A stretch of DNA of 56,841 bases from Lacticaseibacillus zhaodongensis (GCF_009687905.1 NZ_BLBG01000015.1:1-56841); one strand, 5' to 3'. Positions 28,152 to 36,638 are shown, counted from the stretch's first letter. The notes: generated by a model from the letters alone, not told the origin. Program-made: numbers and translations.

Positions 28152-28271
28152 TAGTCGAGCTGCACGGGGCAGAAGCTTGTGCTTTGCAAACTCCGGAAGT
28201 AATGCCAAAGCCCGGCATTTCTCCCGGAGTACGCAAATGCTCAGCTTCTAAGCGCCCCGCTCCGCTCTGTT
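28152..28271 (-). repeat. Family-1 hairpin element, copy 4
   Basis: On the minus strand it starts ACAGAGCGGAG a few bases after the terminator T-run at 28277 and ends GCAGCTCGACTA. The basal stem is GGGGC/GCCCC, then AGAAGCT/AGCTTCT, loop GAGCA opposite GCAC, TTTGC/GCAAA, ACTCCGG/CCGGAGT and AATGCC/GGCATT. Confidence 0.85.
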
Positions 28272-28276
28272 GTGTA

Positions 28277-28310
28277 GTAAAAGCGAGCCGCCTATTCAGC
28301 GACCCGCTTT
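28277..28310 (-). terminator. Terminator of the 28332-28774 membrane/hypothetical pair
   Basis: Minus strand AAAGCGGGTCGC pairs with GGCGGCTCGCTTT, followed by a short T-run. Confidence 0.7.
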
Positions 28311-28331
28311 GGGATTATGAATCAAAAATGC

Positions 28332-28499
28332 TTAGATGATGCTGACGAGCAGACCCGCGAGAACCAAGGCCAGAGCCGACTTACCGATTGTATTAACGGG
28401 CCGGACCTGCTTGGTTTTGAATTCCAGGGCGATTGCGGTGAGCACCGCAACCAAGGCGACACAGAGCATGATGACTAATTTAATAACGGTTTCATCCAT
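28332..28499 (-). CDS. Small membrane protein
   Basis: A 55-residue protein translated as MDETVIKLVIMLCVALVAVL and so on. One segment (residues 6-24) and another (about 40-55) are strongly hydrophobic, joined by the basic stretch EFKTKQVRPVNTIGKS. It follows the 87-residue gene by 11 bases and is closed by a terminator, so the two are one transcript. The ribosome binding site is weak (GGGGG). Not a family I recognise; the coding case rests on operon position, clean frame and composition. Confidence 0.6.
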   Translation of the reverse strand: MDETVIKLVIMLCVALVAVLTAIALEFKTKQVRPVNTIGKSALALVLAGLLVSII

Positions 28500-28510
28500 T
28501 CTGTGGCCCC

Positions 28511-28774
28511 CTAAACTTCGAAATCGAAGAAGGGGTTGATCCGCTTCTGGAGTTCGTGAATCTGGACGAAATCAATGCCGGGGAACAAGCGGTAAATGAA
28601 GCCGGCAAAGGAGTCGCGATTGAACTTGTAATCCATGCGGCCCATGCGGTGGGGCCGGTGATCATCGACGTATTCCCAGACCTCGACGTTGTAGGTTGCT
28701 CCGGGGATGACGTTGATGAAAGATGAATCATCAATATTAATGTGCGCCGTTGTACTTGACTTCTGCTCAATCAT
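28511..28774 (-). CDS. Conserved-type hypothetical protein, 87 residues
   Basis: A soluble 87-residue protein (MIEQKSSTTAHINIDDSSFI...) with a pattern of alternating hydrophobic residues (INVIPGATYNVEVWEYVDDH) that suggests a beta sheet, then YKFNRDSFAGFIYRLFPGIDF and a C-terminal PFFDFEV. No membrane segment or signal peptide. GGAGG lies nine bases before the ATG. First gene of a two-gene unit with the small membrane protein. Function unknown. Confidence 0.65.
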   Translation of the reverse strand: MIEQKSSTTAHINIDDSSFINVIPGATYNVEVWEYVDDHRPHRMGRMDYKFNRDSFAGFIYRLFPGIDFVQIHELQKRINPFFDFEV

Positions 28775-29030
28775 GTTGCTTTCCTCCAGTCATACTCACG
28801 CATTAATTTCTAAATACGCAAATCCCAGTATAGCAGATAAAAAACTGACTGCGTGTTACAAATCTGTGCAATCGGTGCTTGTGAAATAATCGGCCACCAG
28901 GCAAAACAACGCTTTTAAATCAGCATTTGCAAGCGCCAACTGATTCACAAACCAGGCTGGACGTGCTTTCATGGCTGGTTTACATTTCGTCCAGACCAAA
29001 CCAGTGTTCGCATGAATCTGACGGCAGAAT

Positions 29031-29762
29031 TTAGCCCAAAAATGCGCGTAGGAGGCCGGCGACGGCCGGTAAGAAGTTGATGAACATGTGCAAACCAATG
29101 TTGTAACGCAGGTCGCGTTGCCGCCGGTAAGTATATGCCAAAACCATGCCTAGTGAAGAATATAACAAGAGGAAGACGCTGAGGTGGGGTTCATGCATGG
29201 CCCCGAAAAGTAGCCCGCTGCAGACCACCGCCGCGACATTATTTAAGCGATTGTCTTTTTGCCAGAACAAGTTCATGAACACCCCGCGGAAGATCAACTC
29301 CTCGATGAAAGGGGCCAGAACACCCGCCATAAAAAATAACGTCCAGGGCAGAATCTTCATTTCGGCGAGCACGTCGCTTTGGTTTTGCGGCGTGCCGAAG
29401 CGAGCAACCGCGTAGTTGGCGAGCAGGACCAGGCCGTACATCGCGACTAGGAAGAACAATTCCTCAAGGTGGAATGGCTTCCGGCCGATGCGGAGCGGAT
29501 TCCGTTTGCGTAGTTGGTGGCGGTAGAGGCTGTAGAGCAGCGTGATCTGCACTACAGCCAGAATGATGGTGATTCCCGCCAGCAGCGGGTCGTAAGCATG
29601 CATTGCCGCGTGCAGAGCCGCTTTGCCGTGGATCCCGTCGTGGTGCTTCAAGTATAGTGGCAAGAGCAGGATGCCGAGCTGGTAGAAGTAAAGCGTGGCA
29701 ACACAAACGCCAAAAAGCAAAATTGCGCCAGTTCGATTCCAAAAGTATCTAAATTTGTGCAT
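29031..29762 (-). CDS. CPBP-family intramembrane metalloprotease
   Basis: A 243-residue membrane protein of the CAAX protease and bacteriocin-processing (Abi) family. Motif 1 is FIEELIFRGVF (EExxxR), motif 2 is LLFGAMHEPH (FxxxH) and motif 3 is LHMFINFLP (HxxxN-like), the predicted metal-binding set. Six to eight hydrophobic segments are present. In lactobacilli such proteins are often near bacteriocin genes, where they give self-immunity, but no bacteriocin gene is visible here. GGGAGG precedes the start. Confidence 0.85.
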   Translation of the reverse strand: MHKFRYFWNRTGAILLFGVCVATLYFYQLGILLLPLYLKHHDGIHGKAALHAAMHAYDPLLAGITIILAVVQITLLYSLYRHQLRKRNPLRIGRKPFHLEELFFLVAMYGLVLLANYAVARFGTPQNQSDVLAEMKILPWTLFFMAGVLAPFIEELIFRGVFMNLFWQKDNRLNNVAAVVCSGLLFGAMHEPHLSVFLLLYSSLGMVLAYTYRRQRDLRYNIGLHMFINFLPAVAGLLRAFLG

Positions 29763-29914
29763 GCGCGCGTCCTCCCGGAGATTTTGCCCTTATTATACAG
29801 GTTTTCTGTAAGTAGCCACGTGGCGGCGCTTGCATTTTTGCTAAAAACTAGCGCTTCTGCCACGGCTTCTGTATAATTGAACAGTAGATTGTGTTCGTGA
29901 ATACAGGAGGAAGA

Positions 29915-30847
29915 ATGGCTAAGATTAAGCTTTTCGCGCTGAACGGTAACAAGCCGCTCGCCCAGAAGATTGCGGCAACGCTGAACATGGAATTATCACC
30001 GGCATCCGTCAAGCATTTTGCTGACGGCGAAATCCAGATCGATATTGAAAAATCGATTCGGGGTGCCGATGTGTACGTCATCCAGTCCGTGTCTGATCCC
30101 GTGAACGAGAACTTCATGGAACTGATGATCATGATTGATGCGTTGCGCCGTGCGTCCGCGCACCAGATTAACGTTGTGATTCCGTACTATGGTTACGCTC
30201 GTGCTGACCGGAAGGCGCGCTCGCGGGAACCAATTACTGCCAAAATGGTCGCTAACATGCTCGAGATGGACGGGGTTGACCGGGTCATCACCGTCGACCT
30301 GCACGCCGATCAGCTGCAGGGCTTCTTCGACATTCCCGTCGATCACCTGCGCGCAATGCCCCTGCTGGCTAAGTACTTCACCGACCAGGGCATCACGGAT
30401 AACGTCGTTGCGGTCGCTCCTGACCACTCCGGCACCAAGCTGGCCCGTAAGCTCGCTGAACACCTTGGTTCACCACTGGCCATCGTTGACGCGCGCCCTG
30501 GTGACGATGAGGGCGTCGGTGTGATCGGTGATGTGAAGGGTAAAACTGCCATCATCATCGATGACATGATTGATACTGGTCTGCGGGTTGAAGAATCCGT
30601 TGCCGCGCTCAAGGAAGCTGGCGTTAAGGACATTTACGCCGCTGCGACCCACGCGGTGTTCTCAGCGGGTGCTACGGACCGGCTGCGGAACCTCGACATC
30701 AAGAAAATCGTTGTCACCGACACCATCGACATTCCTGAAGAGGACTGCCTGCCGAACATGGTGCGGATCAGTGTTGGCGAGTTGCTCGGTGAGGCAATCA
30801 AGCTCATCAGCACTAATGAATCACTGCACGATTTGTTTGAAGATTAA
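29915..30847 (+). CDS. prs: Ribose-phosphate pyrophosphokinase
   Basis: A 310-residue PRPP synthase making phosphoribosyl pyrophosphate from ribose 5-phosphate and ATP. Landmarks are FADGEIQIDIEKSIRGADVYVIQS (phosphate site), MIDALRRASAHQINVVIPYYGYARADRK (ATP-binding flag, with RADRK), DLHADQLQGFFDIPVDHL and the PRPP-binding loop IIDDMIDTG, in which GLR replaces the usual GGT. The ATG at 29915 follows AGGAGG; an eight-codon extension was rejected. A TATAAT at 29872-29877 is the probable -10 box. The length is slightly below the usual 315-325, so it may be a second, divergent prs. Confidence 0.93.
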   Translation: MAKIKLFALNGNKPLAQKIAATLNMELSPASVKHFADGEIQIDIEKSIRGADVYVIQSVSDPVNENFMELMIMIDALRRASAHQINVVIPYYGYARADRKARSREPITAKMVANMLEMDGVDRVITVDLHADQLQGFFDIPVDHLRAMPLLAKYFTDQGITDNVVAVAPDHSGTKLARKLAEHLGSPLAIVDARPGDDEGVGVIGDVKGKTAIIIDDMIDTGLRVEESVAALKEAGVKDIYAAATHAVFSAGATDRLRNLDIKKIVVTDTIDIPEEDCLPNMVRISVGELLGEAIKLISTNESLHDLFED

Positions 30848-30861
30848 TAAGTGAATCAAGT

Positions 30862-30898
30862 AAGGGGTGACGCCGGTTTGTGGCGTCACCCCTTTTTT
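30862..30898 (+). terminator. Terminator of prs
   Basis: AAGGGGTGACGCC pairs with GGCGTCACCCCTT plus TTTT. Confidence 0.92.
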
Positions 30899-30919
30899 AG
30901 ATGATTATTCTTTGCGCAC

Positions 30920-30954
30920 AAAAAGACGCAGCGGCCAGGGGGCCCGCTGCGTCT
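30920..30954 (-). terminator. Terminator of the 46-residue membrane protein gene
   Basis: Minus strand AGACGCAGCGG pairs with CCGCTGCGTCT, followed by TTTTTG. Confidence 0.85.
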
Positions 30955-31082
30955 ATTTAGATGGCCATCAACGACGGTCGACCAGGGACCGACCACCGCA
31001 ATCATTAATAATACACTTCTTTTGAAAATCAGTCAGTTCAGATTTAGCAAACGATTTGAACTGTAACGGTAACTTAAAGCGC

Positions 31083-31223
31083 TTAGCTACGCTTACTGCT
31101 GCGCAAATAACGCAGTAATGCCATTACTAATAATACGGTAACAACGACAACTACTGCCAAGACGATAAACGTGACCGCCGTGAAGATGGTGTCACCCCAA
31201 GTGATGCCAACCAATTCAACCAT
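31083..31223 (-). CDS. 46-residue single-span membrane peptide
   Basis: Translates as MVELVGITWGDTIFTAVTFI followed by a valine/leucine-rich span and a basic end LLRYLRSSKRS. One membrane helix (about residues 12-36), short acidic outside-type N-terminus and a positively charged C-terminus. TTTGGAGG lies seven bases before the ATG, and a good terminator follows at 30954, so it is a stand-alone gene. The shape resembles small holin- or stress-type membrane peptides; I cannot assign it further. Confidence 0.65.
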   Translation of the reverse strand: MVELVGITWGDTIFTAVTFIVLAVVVVVTVLLVMALLRYLRSSKRS

Positions 31224-31342
31224 TTTGCTACCTCCAAATTTTTGCAATTCCAACCGCCACTAATATAACGAGTATTCGTTCCGAAAGCAATAAAAATGTA
31301 GTGGCGTTAACCACTACATTTACTAATTGCGTTTGCTTTGAA

Positions 31343-32476
31343 CTACTTCAGGTCAATGGCCCGAACGTATTCCTTGGGTCCGATGCGGTACCAGAGCTGA
31401 CCGTTGTTGATCTTGCCGTAAGCGTTCAACTTAACATTAGCACCGATTGTCCGGGTAACCTTGTTGCCGTTAACGTCGGCGTAGACATTGATGCGCTTTT
31501 TTCCCGTGGTAATTTTGCCGCTAAATGCGGTTTCCTTACCCTTCAGGTTAGCGATGACGTAGTGAGCATCGATCCACTGCGCGCCACCCAGATTGTAGTA
31601 AGTGTGGCCGTTAACAGTTGTTTCCTGGAAAACCTTCCAGTTGGTGCCGTGCATCAGTTTCTTACCAGGAACTGGCTGGCCGCTGACTGGGGATGTCCAG
31701 ATGGCAATACCGTAGCCGGGTACGTAGTTGACCTTGATGGAACCACTAACTGCAGTAGCCTTGAAGGAACTGCTGGTGCTCTTGGCGCTGGTCGTGGTCT
31801 TTGCGGTAGACGTTGTGTTGCGGTTGATGTTCATCCCGTCAATGTCACCATCGTTAATCCATTGGTTGCCGCCGAGGTTGAACCAAATGAGACCACCGCC
31901 TGGTTGTTCAGTGAAGAACTTCCAAGTTGTGCCCCCCTTTAAGGTCTTACCGGCAATTGGCTTTCTCCCATCAGGTGCGGAGTAAACCTGGGTGTCGTGG
32001 CCCATCAAAATACCAATCGTACCGCCAGTCTGGACGATCTCGTTGCTAGTTGTGGTTTTGGCAGGCGTTGTTGTGCTGCTAGCCTTAGTCGTGGCTGTTG
32101 TCGTGGAGCTAGTTGCCTTTGTGGAAGTGCTAGTTGTGCCAGCAGCGGTGTTGGTCAGAGTTGACTCGGTACCTGCAGCGCTGATCCACTGGTTACCGCC
32201 CAGGTTGAACCAGAGGGCGCCGTTAACTTCAGCTGTGCTGAAGTACTTCCAGTTGCTGCCTGCGCTCAGGGACTTGCCGTAAATTGGGTCCTTAGCACCG
32301 GGCGTGGTGTAAACAGGCACGCCCTTACCTGGCAAAATGCTAACGGTACCGGACTGCTGAGTTGTCTGTTCCGTGACGGCCTGGGCTGCAGCGTACACGC
32401 TGTTGCTGATGGCAGGGACACTTGCGACGCCAGCACCAAGCAGTGCGGCACTAATAAGTAAAGATGTCTTCTTCAT
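31343..32476 (-). CDS. Secreted protein with repeated SLAP/SH3b-like wall-binding domains
   Basis: A 377-residue exported protein. A signal peptide (MKKTSLLISAALLGAGVASV, likely cleavage after VYA) is followed by three homologous units of about 70 residues, each with PVY/QVYSAP, G..L..G..WK.F and W(F/Y)NLGG.QWI, and a fourth degenerate unit. Units are separated by Thr/Ser/Ala-rich linkers such as TSTSTKATSSTTTATT, typical of wall-spanning spacers. The repeats resemble SLAP or SH3b-like domains of lactobacillar surface proteins, which bind the cell wall; no enzymatic domain is present. GGAGG precedes the start. Confidence 0.75.
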   Translation of the reverse strand: MKKTSLLISAALLGAGVASVPAISNSVYAAAQAVTEQTTQQSGTVSILPGKGVPVYTTPGAKDPIYGKSLSAGSNWKYFSTAEVNGALWFNLGGNQWISAAGTESTLTNTAAGTTSTSTKATSSTTTATTKASSTTTPAKTTTSNEIVQTGGTIGILMGHDTQVYSAPDGRKPIAGKTLKGGTTWKFFTEQPGGGLIWFNLGGNQWINDGDIDGMNINRNTTSTAKTTTSAKSTSSSFKATAVSGSIKVNYVPGYGIAIWTSPVSGQPVPGKKLMHGTNWKVFQETTVNGHTYYNLGGAQWIDAHYVIANLKGKETAFSGKITTGKKRINVYADVNGNKVTRTIGANVKLNAYGKINNGQLWYRIGPKEYVRAIDLK

Positions 32477-32691
32477 AATGATAGAAACCTCCGTAACTAA
32501 ATGAATTGCGAGATGGAATGGAATTACGTTTATCCGTTCGGCCCTAATACTACACCTAAGACTATGTTACGAAAACATTTCAACGCGATGGTAGCGGAAT
32601 CTTAACCTTTGTGCCACCGGCCTTTTGCAAGCTTGGTGCCGCCGCAATTTTGTAACATGCCAAAATATTCAAAATTTTTCTGAAAACTATG

Positions 32692-32719
32692 TTGACTTAT
32701 TATTAAAATCGGATAATAT
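32692..32719 (+). promoter_or_regulatory. Promoter of the PfoR-like IIC gene
   Basis: TTGACT (32692-32697), 16-base spacer, TAATAT (32714-32719). The rest of the 317-base space between the divergent genes shows no further ORF. Confidence 0.65.
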
Positions 32720-32793
32720 TAGCTCTCATAAACACATATAACATTTTTTGGCTCTGGAATGCACATCCCTACCCTATTTAGGAGGAAATACAT

Positions 32794-33894
32794 ATGGCAC
32801 AAGCAAATGCACCACAAGCAAAGAGCGATGCCGACATGAAGATCGGCGACTGGGTGGTCCTAGTTTCGCAAGGAATCGGGAACACGATTCTGGTTATCCT
32901 GGGGATGGGCCTGCTCATTAATATGCTGGGCACGACCTTCCACATGACAGCGCTGGCGCAGGTCGGCACCATGGCACAGAAGTTACTCGCACCCGCACTG
33001 GGGGTCACCATTGCGATGATGCTCCGGTGCACGACACTGGTTACTGGGGCAACCATGATTGCTTCAACAGTTGGTTCCAACGCGGTTTACTTCAGTGCCG
33101 CACCAATTGCGCATGCGGTCACTGCAACTGGCTGGCACGGCGCCCAGGCAGCTGGCTCCGTTATTCTTACGTCTGGTCAACCTGTCTCTGCCGTACTCGC
33201 TGGGGTCTTCGCAGCGGTATTAGGCAAGTGGCTGACCGGCAAAACGCCGCTGGACATGGTCCTCGTGCCGTTCTGCGTTAGCTTCTTTGGCTCCATCGTT
33301 GGTCTCGGCATGGCGGCTGTGACCACACCGGCGCTCAACTGGGTCAGTGAAGAACTGGCATTAACGATGAAGGTCAGCCCGATCATCGGTGCGGCCCTAG
33401 TTGCTGCCGCTTGGTTCCTGTTCCTGATGACGCCAGCTTCATCCGCCGCATTAGCCATCGCCGTGCAGCTAGATCCGATGTCGGCGGGGGCCGCGCTCAT
33501 CGGTACGACCGTTGCCTTCGTTTCCTTCACGGCAATGTCCTACCGGCAGAACACGATCGGTGCGAACATTGCGCAGACGCTGGTAACGCCCAAGGTGCAG
33601 TTTAGTAACCTGCTGAAGAGCCCAATGCTGGCGGCTGGGCCGCTGGTAGTTGCGGCGATGTGCTCCGTCTTCGCGGTTGTCTTCTTCAACTTCAAGGTGC
33701 CATATTCCATCGCTGGGCTCGGACTGAACTCACTGATTGCGCCACTGTGGCTCGCACCAAATAATCCGCGCGGGCTGGCAGTACTGATGGTCTTCGGGGT
33801 CGTCGTTCCGGTCGTTGCATCCTGGCTTTTCTACCGGACAATGAAAGCAGCTGGTCGGACTAAGGAAAATGACTTAAAGATTACTGAACTATAG
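32794..33894 (+). CDS. PTS EIIC-like membrane protein (PfoR/COG3641 type)
   Basis: A 366-residue membrane protein with about nine hydrophobic segments. WVVLVSQGIGNTILVILGMGLLINML and the repeated AxVxxVL-type helices match the PTS_EIIC_2 family (PfoR-like, COG3641). FNFKVPYSIAGLGLNSLIAPLW is the most typical stretch. No IIA or IIB partner is adjacent. PfoR of Clostridium perfringens was described as a toxin-gene regulator, but the molecular role of the family is unclear. GGAGG nine bases before the ATG. It stands alone, with its own promoter and terminator. Confidence 0.7.
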   Translation: MAQANAPQAKSDADMKIGDWVVLVSQGIGNTILVILGMGLLINMLGTTFHMTALAQVGTMAQKLLAPALGVTIAMMLRCTTLVTGATMIASTVGSNAVYFSAAPIAHAVTATGWHGAQAAGSVILTSGQPVSAVLAGVFAAVLGKWLTGKTPLDMVLVPFCVSFFGSIVGLGMAAVTTPALNWVSEELALTMKVSPIIGAALVAAAWFLFLMTPASSAALAIAVQLDPMSAGAALIGTTVAFVSFTAMSYRQNTIGANIAQTLVTPKVQFSNLLKSPMLAAGPLVVAAMCSVFAVVFFNFKVPYSIAGLGLNSLIAPLWLAPNNPRGLAVLMVFGVVVPVVASWLFYRTMKAAGRTKENDLKITEL

Positions 33895-33899
33895 GGACA

Positions 33900-33937
33900 T
33901 GTGGGGCGGAATTTTAAAAAATCCGTCCCACTTTTTT
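33900..33937 (+). terminator. Terminator of the PfoR-like gene
   Basis: GTGGGGCGGA and TCCGTCCCAC pair around an AT-rich loop, followed by TTTTTT. Confidence 0.88.
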
Positions 33938-34080
33938 GTAAAAGCCATTCTAATAATGAGAAAATTAGAATATAATGGTAACAGAACTTAGCACAGTCAT
34001 GCGTGCTGGGTTCACGACGTTAGGAAAGTGTTTCGGAAGTTATTACTTGCGGGACGTACATATAAATAGGGGGTTCTACA

Positions 34081-35121
34081 ATGTCAGAAGAAAAGGCAAA
34101 GCCAGAGGATTTTGATTGGAACAATCTTGGGTTCGCTTATCACGACCTGCCGTATCGCTATCGTGCCTACTATAAGGACGGCAAGTGGTCTGAAGGCGGG
34201 CTGGAGACGGATTCCTACATGCGGGTCAGTGAAGCCGCGCAGAGTTTCCACTATGGTCAGGAAATTTTTGAAGGTGCCAAGGCGTACCGGCGCAAGGATG
34301 GTGGGGTTAACCTCTTCCGGACTGATATGAACGCTAAGCGGATGAACGCTTCCGCTGACCGGCTGCTGATGCCCCAGATTCCCGTCGACATGTTTATCGA
34401 CGCGATGAAGCAGGTCGTTAAGGCCAACCAAGACTTCGTACCGCCATACGGCACCGGTGCAACCTTGTACCTGCGGCCATTTTACTTCGGGACCACGCCA
34501 ATGGTTGGGGTGCACGCTGCGACTGAATTCACTTTTGAAATCTTCGCTACCCCAGTTGGTGCCTACTACAAGGGTGGCCTGGCGCCGACCGCTTACGTAA
34601 CTGGCACTTACGATCGCGCTGCCCACAATGGGACTGGCCGCGCCAAGGCTGCCGGGAACTACGCTTCAAGCCTGCTACCCGGCGATAACGCACACAAGGC
34701 CGGTTACTCTGACGTTGTTTACCTCGACCCTCGTTTGCACGAAAACATTGAGGAGCTGGGTAGTGCCAACTTCTTCGGGATCACTAAGGATGGCAAGTTC
34801 CAGACACCCAAGTCACCATCAATTCTGCCATCAATCACCAAGTACTCCCTGCTTGCACTTGCACCAGAGTTTGGCCTGATTCCAGAAGAGACCACCGTAA
34901 GCATCAATGACCTTGACCGCTTCGCTGAAGCCGGCGCGATGGGGACCGCGGCGGTTATCTCCCCAGTCGGGTCCATCACCCACAAGGGCAAGAAGCACGT
35001 CTTCTTCTCCGAGACCGAAGTTGGTCCGTACACCCAGAAGCTGTACAAGCGGCTGACCGGCATCCAGTTCGGTGACGAAGAAGCGCCTGAGGGTTGGATC
35101 TACGATGTGCCATTGAAGTAA
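34081..35121 (+). CDS. ilvE: Branched-chain-amino-acid aminotransferase
   Basis: A 346-residue fold-type IV PLP enzyme. The catalytic lysine is in GTGRAKAAGNYASSLL (near residue 187); the phosphate-binding GTAAVISPVGSI and the YGQEIFEGAKAYRRKDG and RPFYFGTTPMVGV motifs are those of the long (class II) BCAT. It interconverts leucine, isoleucine and valine with their 2-oxoacids using glutamate/2-oxoglutarate. Single gene with a TATAAT at 33971-33976 and a leader of about 100 bases that contains a small AGCAC/GTGCT hairpin but no T-box I can recognise. Confidence 0.95.
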   Translation: MSEEKAKPEDFDWNNLGFAYHDLPYRYRAYYKDGKWSEGGLETDSYMRVSEAAQSFHYGQEIFEGAKAYRRKDGGVNLFRTDMNAKRMNASADRLLMPQIPVDMFIDAMKQVVKANQDFVPPYGTGATLYLRPFYFGTTPMVGVHAATEFTFEIFATPVGAYYKGGLAPTAYVTGTYDRAAHNGTGRAKAAGNYASSLLPGDNAHKAGYSDVVYLDPRLHENIEELGSANFFGITKDGKFQTPKSPSILPSITKYSLLALAPEFGLIPEETTVSINDLDRFAEAGAMGTAAVISPVGSITHKGKKHVFFSETEVGPYTQKLYKRLTGIQFGDEEAPEGWIYDVPLK

Positions 35122-35142
35122 TTAATGCAAACCAAGGTAGAA

Positions 35143-35186
35143 TTAGGAGTAGTTGTCCGCAGGGATGGCTACTCCTAATTTTTTAT
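35143..35186 (+). terminator. Terminator of ilvE
   Basis: TTAGGAGTAG pairs with CTACTCCTAA and is followed by TTTTTT. A second inverted repeat AACAGGAGC/GCTCCTGTT lies at 35221-35260. Confidence 0.9.
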
Positions 35187-35279
35187 TTCCCGGGCAATAA
35201 TACCGAGTGGGCAAAAAGCAAACAGGAGCCACCGGCCAGTTATGGTCAGCAGCTCCTGTTAGAATGAGGTGCTTAGAGG

Positions 35280-35516
35280 CTACTGTCGACCATCGCTGCC
35301 GGCCGACTCCTGACCTATTTTAATTATGGTGAGGAGTCGGCCACCTCCGCTATGCTACGGATGTGGGAGAGTAAGCGATAAATCGCTAACCCTCCCAGCA
35401 TATAAACGTGTCTCACAACGCAGCTCCTTCCGCTTAGCTTAAAAATCACCCACTCCCAAATTCGGGAATGGGTGATTTTCTGCTAATGCTCAGGAGCTAA
35501 CCGCGTTGCGAGCCAC
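35280..35516 (-). repeat. Family-2 structured element, copy A
   Basis: On the minus strand it begins GAGTGGCTCGCAACGCGG, 13 bases after the lox stop. A long hairpin follows: CAACGC/GCGTTG, AGCTCCT/AGGAGCT, internal loop GAGCA opposite GCGGA, TTAGC/GCTAA, AAAATCACCC/GGGTGATTTT. A second stem, GGCCGACTCCT/AGGAGTCGGCC, ends the element. It carries about 60 extra bases (35342-35402), themselves hairpin-forming, that copy B lacks. Confidence 0.85.
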
Positions 35517-35528
35517 TCTTTTTTTATT

Positions 35529-36638
35529 TTAGTAGTGGAAGTGGGTCAGTGGGGCGTTCTTAACGTCCTCAATCGTCTTGGTACCGGCGAGCTGCATGGT
35601 GATTGCGAGCTCGTGGCCGATGTGTTCGAAGACGCTCTGGACACCAGCGGCGCCACCGAGAGCCAAGCCGTAAATTGCGGGGCGGCCAAACGCAACGAGG
35701 TCAGCGCCGGAAGCGAGGGCCTTGAAGACGTGACTGCCGCGGCGAACGCCGGAGTCGAAGATGATTGGGACCTGCTTGTTAACAGCCTTAGCAATTGCTG
35801 GCAATACGTCGAAGGATGCGGGACCACCATTGAGCTGGCGGCCACCGTGGTTGGAGACGTAGATCCCGGCAGCACCAGCGCCGATTGCACGCAGGGCGTC
35901 TTCAGGAGACTCGATGCCCTTAACGATTACGGGCAGGTCGGTGTATTCAGCAATGCGGCGCACATCATCTTCGCTGATCTTCTGGGCAGCGGAAGCGTAA
36001 ATCTCGCCGATACCCTTTCCTTTACCGTCACCCTCAGAGAACTTGGTTAGGTTGGCCATTGGGATTGGGAAGGAGAAGTTGTTGATGATGTCAGACTCAC
36101 GATAGCCATCAACAGTAGCGTCGACCGTCAGCAGAATTGCCTTAACGCCAGCCTTCTTAGCTTCGTCAAGCAGGGAGTAGTTGAAGTCCCAGTCCTTGCT
36201 CATGTAGAGCTGGAAGAACTGTGGTGCACCCGGTGCTGCGGCTGCGGTGTCGGCGATGGATGTTGAGCTGTACGTGCTCTGGGCCATCAGTGCACCGGCT
36301 GCGGCAACCCCCTTGGCGGTATCAACTTCACCCTTGGCGTGGGCGAGACCCTGCGCTGCGGTTGGAGCCATCATTACTGGTGTCTTCAGGTCGATGCCGA
36401 AGATGCTGGTGGAAAGGTCGGGGTTCTCAATGTTTGAGAGGGCCTTGGGAACAATCTGGGCGTGCTCAAAAGCCTTAGTGTTCTCGGCGAGGGTCCAGTT
36501 GTCCTCACTACCACCGGCGATGTAGCCAAAGCCGCCGACTGGGATAATTTTCTTGGCATCGGCCTCGAGGGCAGGCAGGTTGAGGATGTCGAGCTTCTGT
36601 TCACGATCACTCTGTTCGTAGCCATTAACTGTTGTCAT
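35529..36638 (-). CDS. L-lactate oxidase-like FMN alpha-hydroxyacid oxidase
   Basis: A 369-residue FMN enzyme. VVxHGGFNYIAG-type start (IIPVGGFGYIAGGSEDNW), APTAAQGLAHAKGE (substrate/FMN), QFFQLYMSKD, VNKQVPIIFDSGVRRG and the catalytic base in YVSNHGGRQLNG are all as in Aerococcus lactate oxidase, to which the whole length aligns well. It oxidises lactate to pyruvate with O2, giving H2O2, which would matter for aerobic growth and competition. Some homologues act on other 2-hydroxyacids. GGAGG upstream; promoter AGTAAA/ATCATA complement (-35 36697-36702, -10 36675-36680, 16-base spacer). Confidence 0.88.
   Translation of the reverse strand: MTTVNGYEQSDREQKLDILNLPALEADAKKIIPVGGFGYIAGGSEDNWTLAENTKAFEHAQIVPKALSNIENPDLSTSIFGIDLKTPVMMAPTAAQGLAHAKGEVDTAKGVAAAGALMAQSTYSSTSIADTAAAAPGAPQFFQLYMSKDWDFNYSLLDEAKKAGVKAILLTVDATVDGYRESDIINNFSFPIPMANLTKFSEGDGKGKGIGEIYASAAQKISEDDVRRIAEYTDLPVIVKGIESPEDALRAIGAGAAGIYVSNHGGRQLNGGPASFDVLPAIAKAVNKQVPIIFDSGVRRGSHVFKALASGADLVAFGRPAIYGLALGGAAGVQSVFEHIGHELAITMQLAGTKTIEDVKNAPLTHFHY

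Noticed and set aside
27637-28236. Longer start of GNAT paralogue 2 and similar long starts of rpsF, rpsR, dnaN, yidC and prs
   Set aside because: In each case a well-spaced AGGAGG-type site lies before the shorter start, and the extension enters repeats, promoters or neighbouring genes.
28856-29098. 80-residue minus-strand ORF overlapping the 3' end of the CPBP protease gene
   Set aside because: It overlaps a well-supported gene by 68 bases in another frame, lacks a clear ribosome binding site, and has no recognisable features.
29031-29762. CPBP protease as part of a bacteriocin cluster
   Set aside because: No double-glycine leader peptide, bacteriocin ABC transporter or two-component system is visible nearby.
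33977-34080. T-box or other riboswitch in the ilvE leader
   Set aside because: The leader is only about 100 bases, has no T-box core sequence or terminator/antiterminator pair that I can find.
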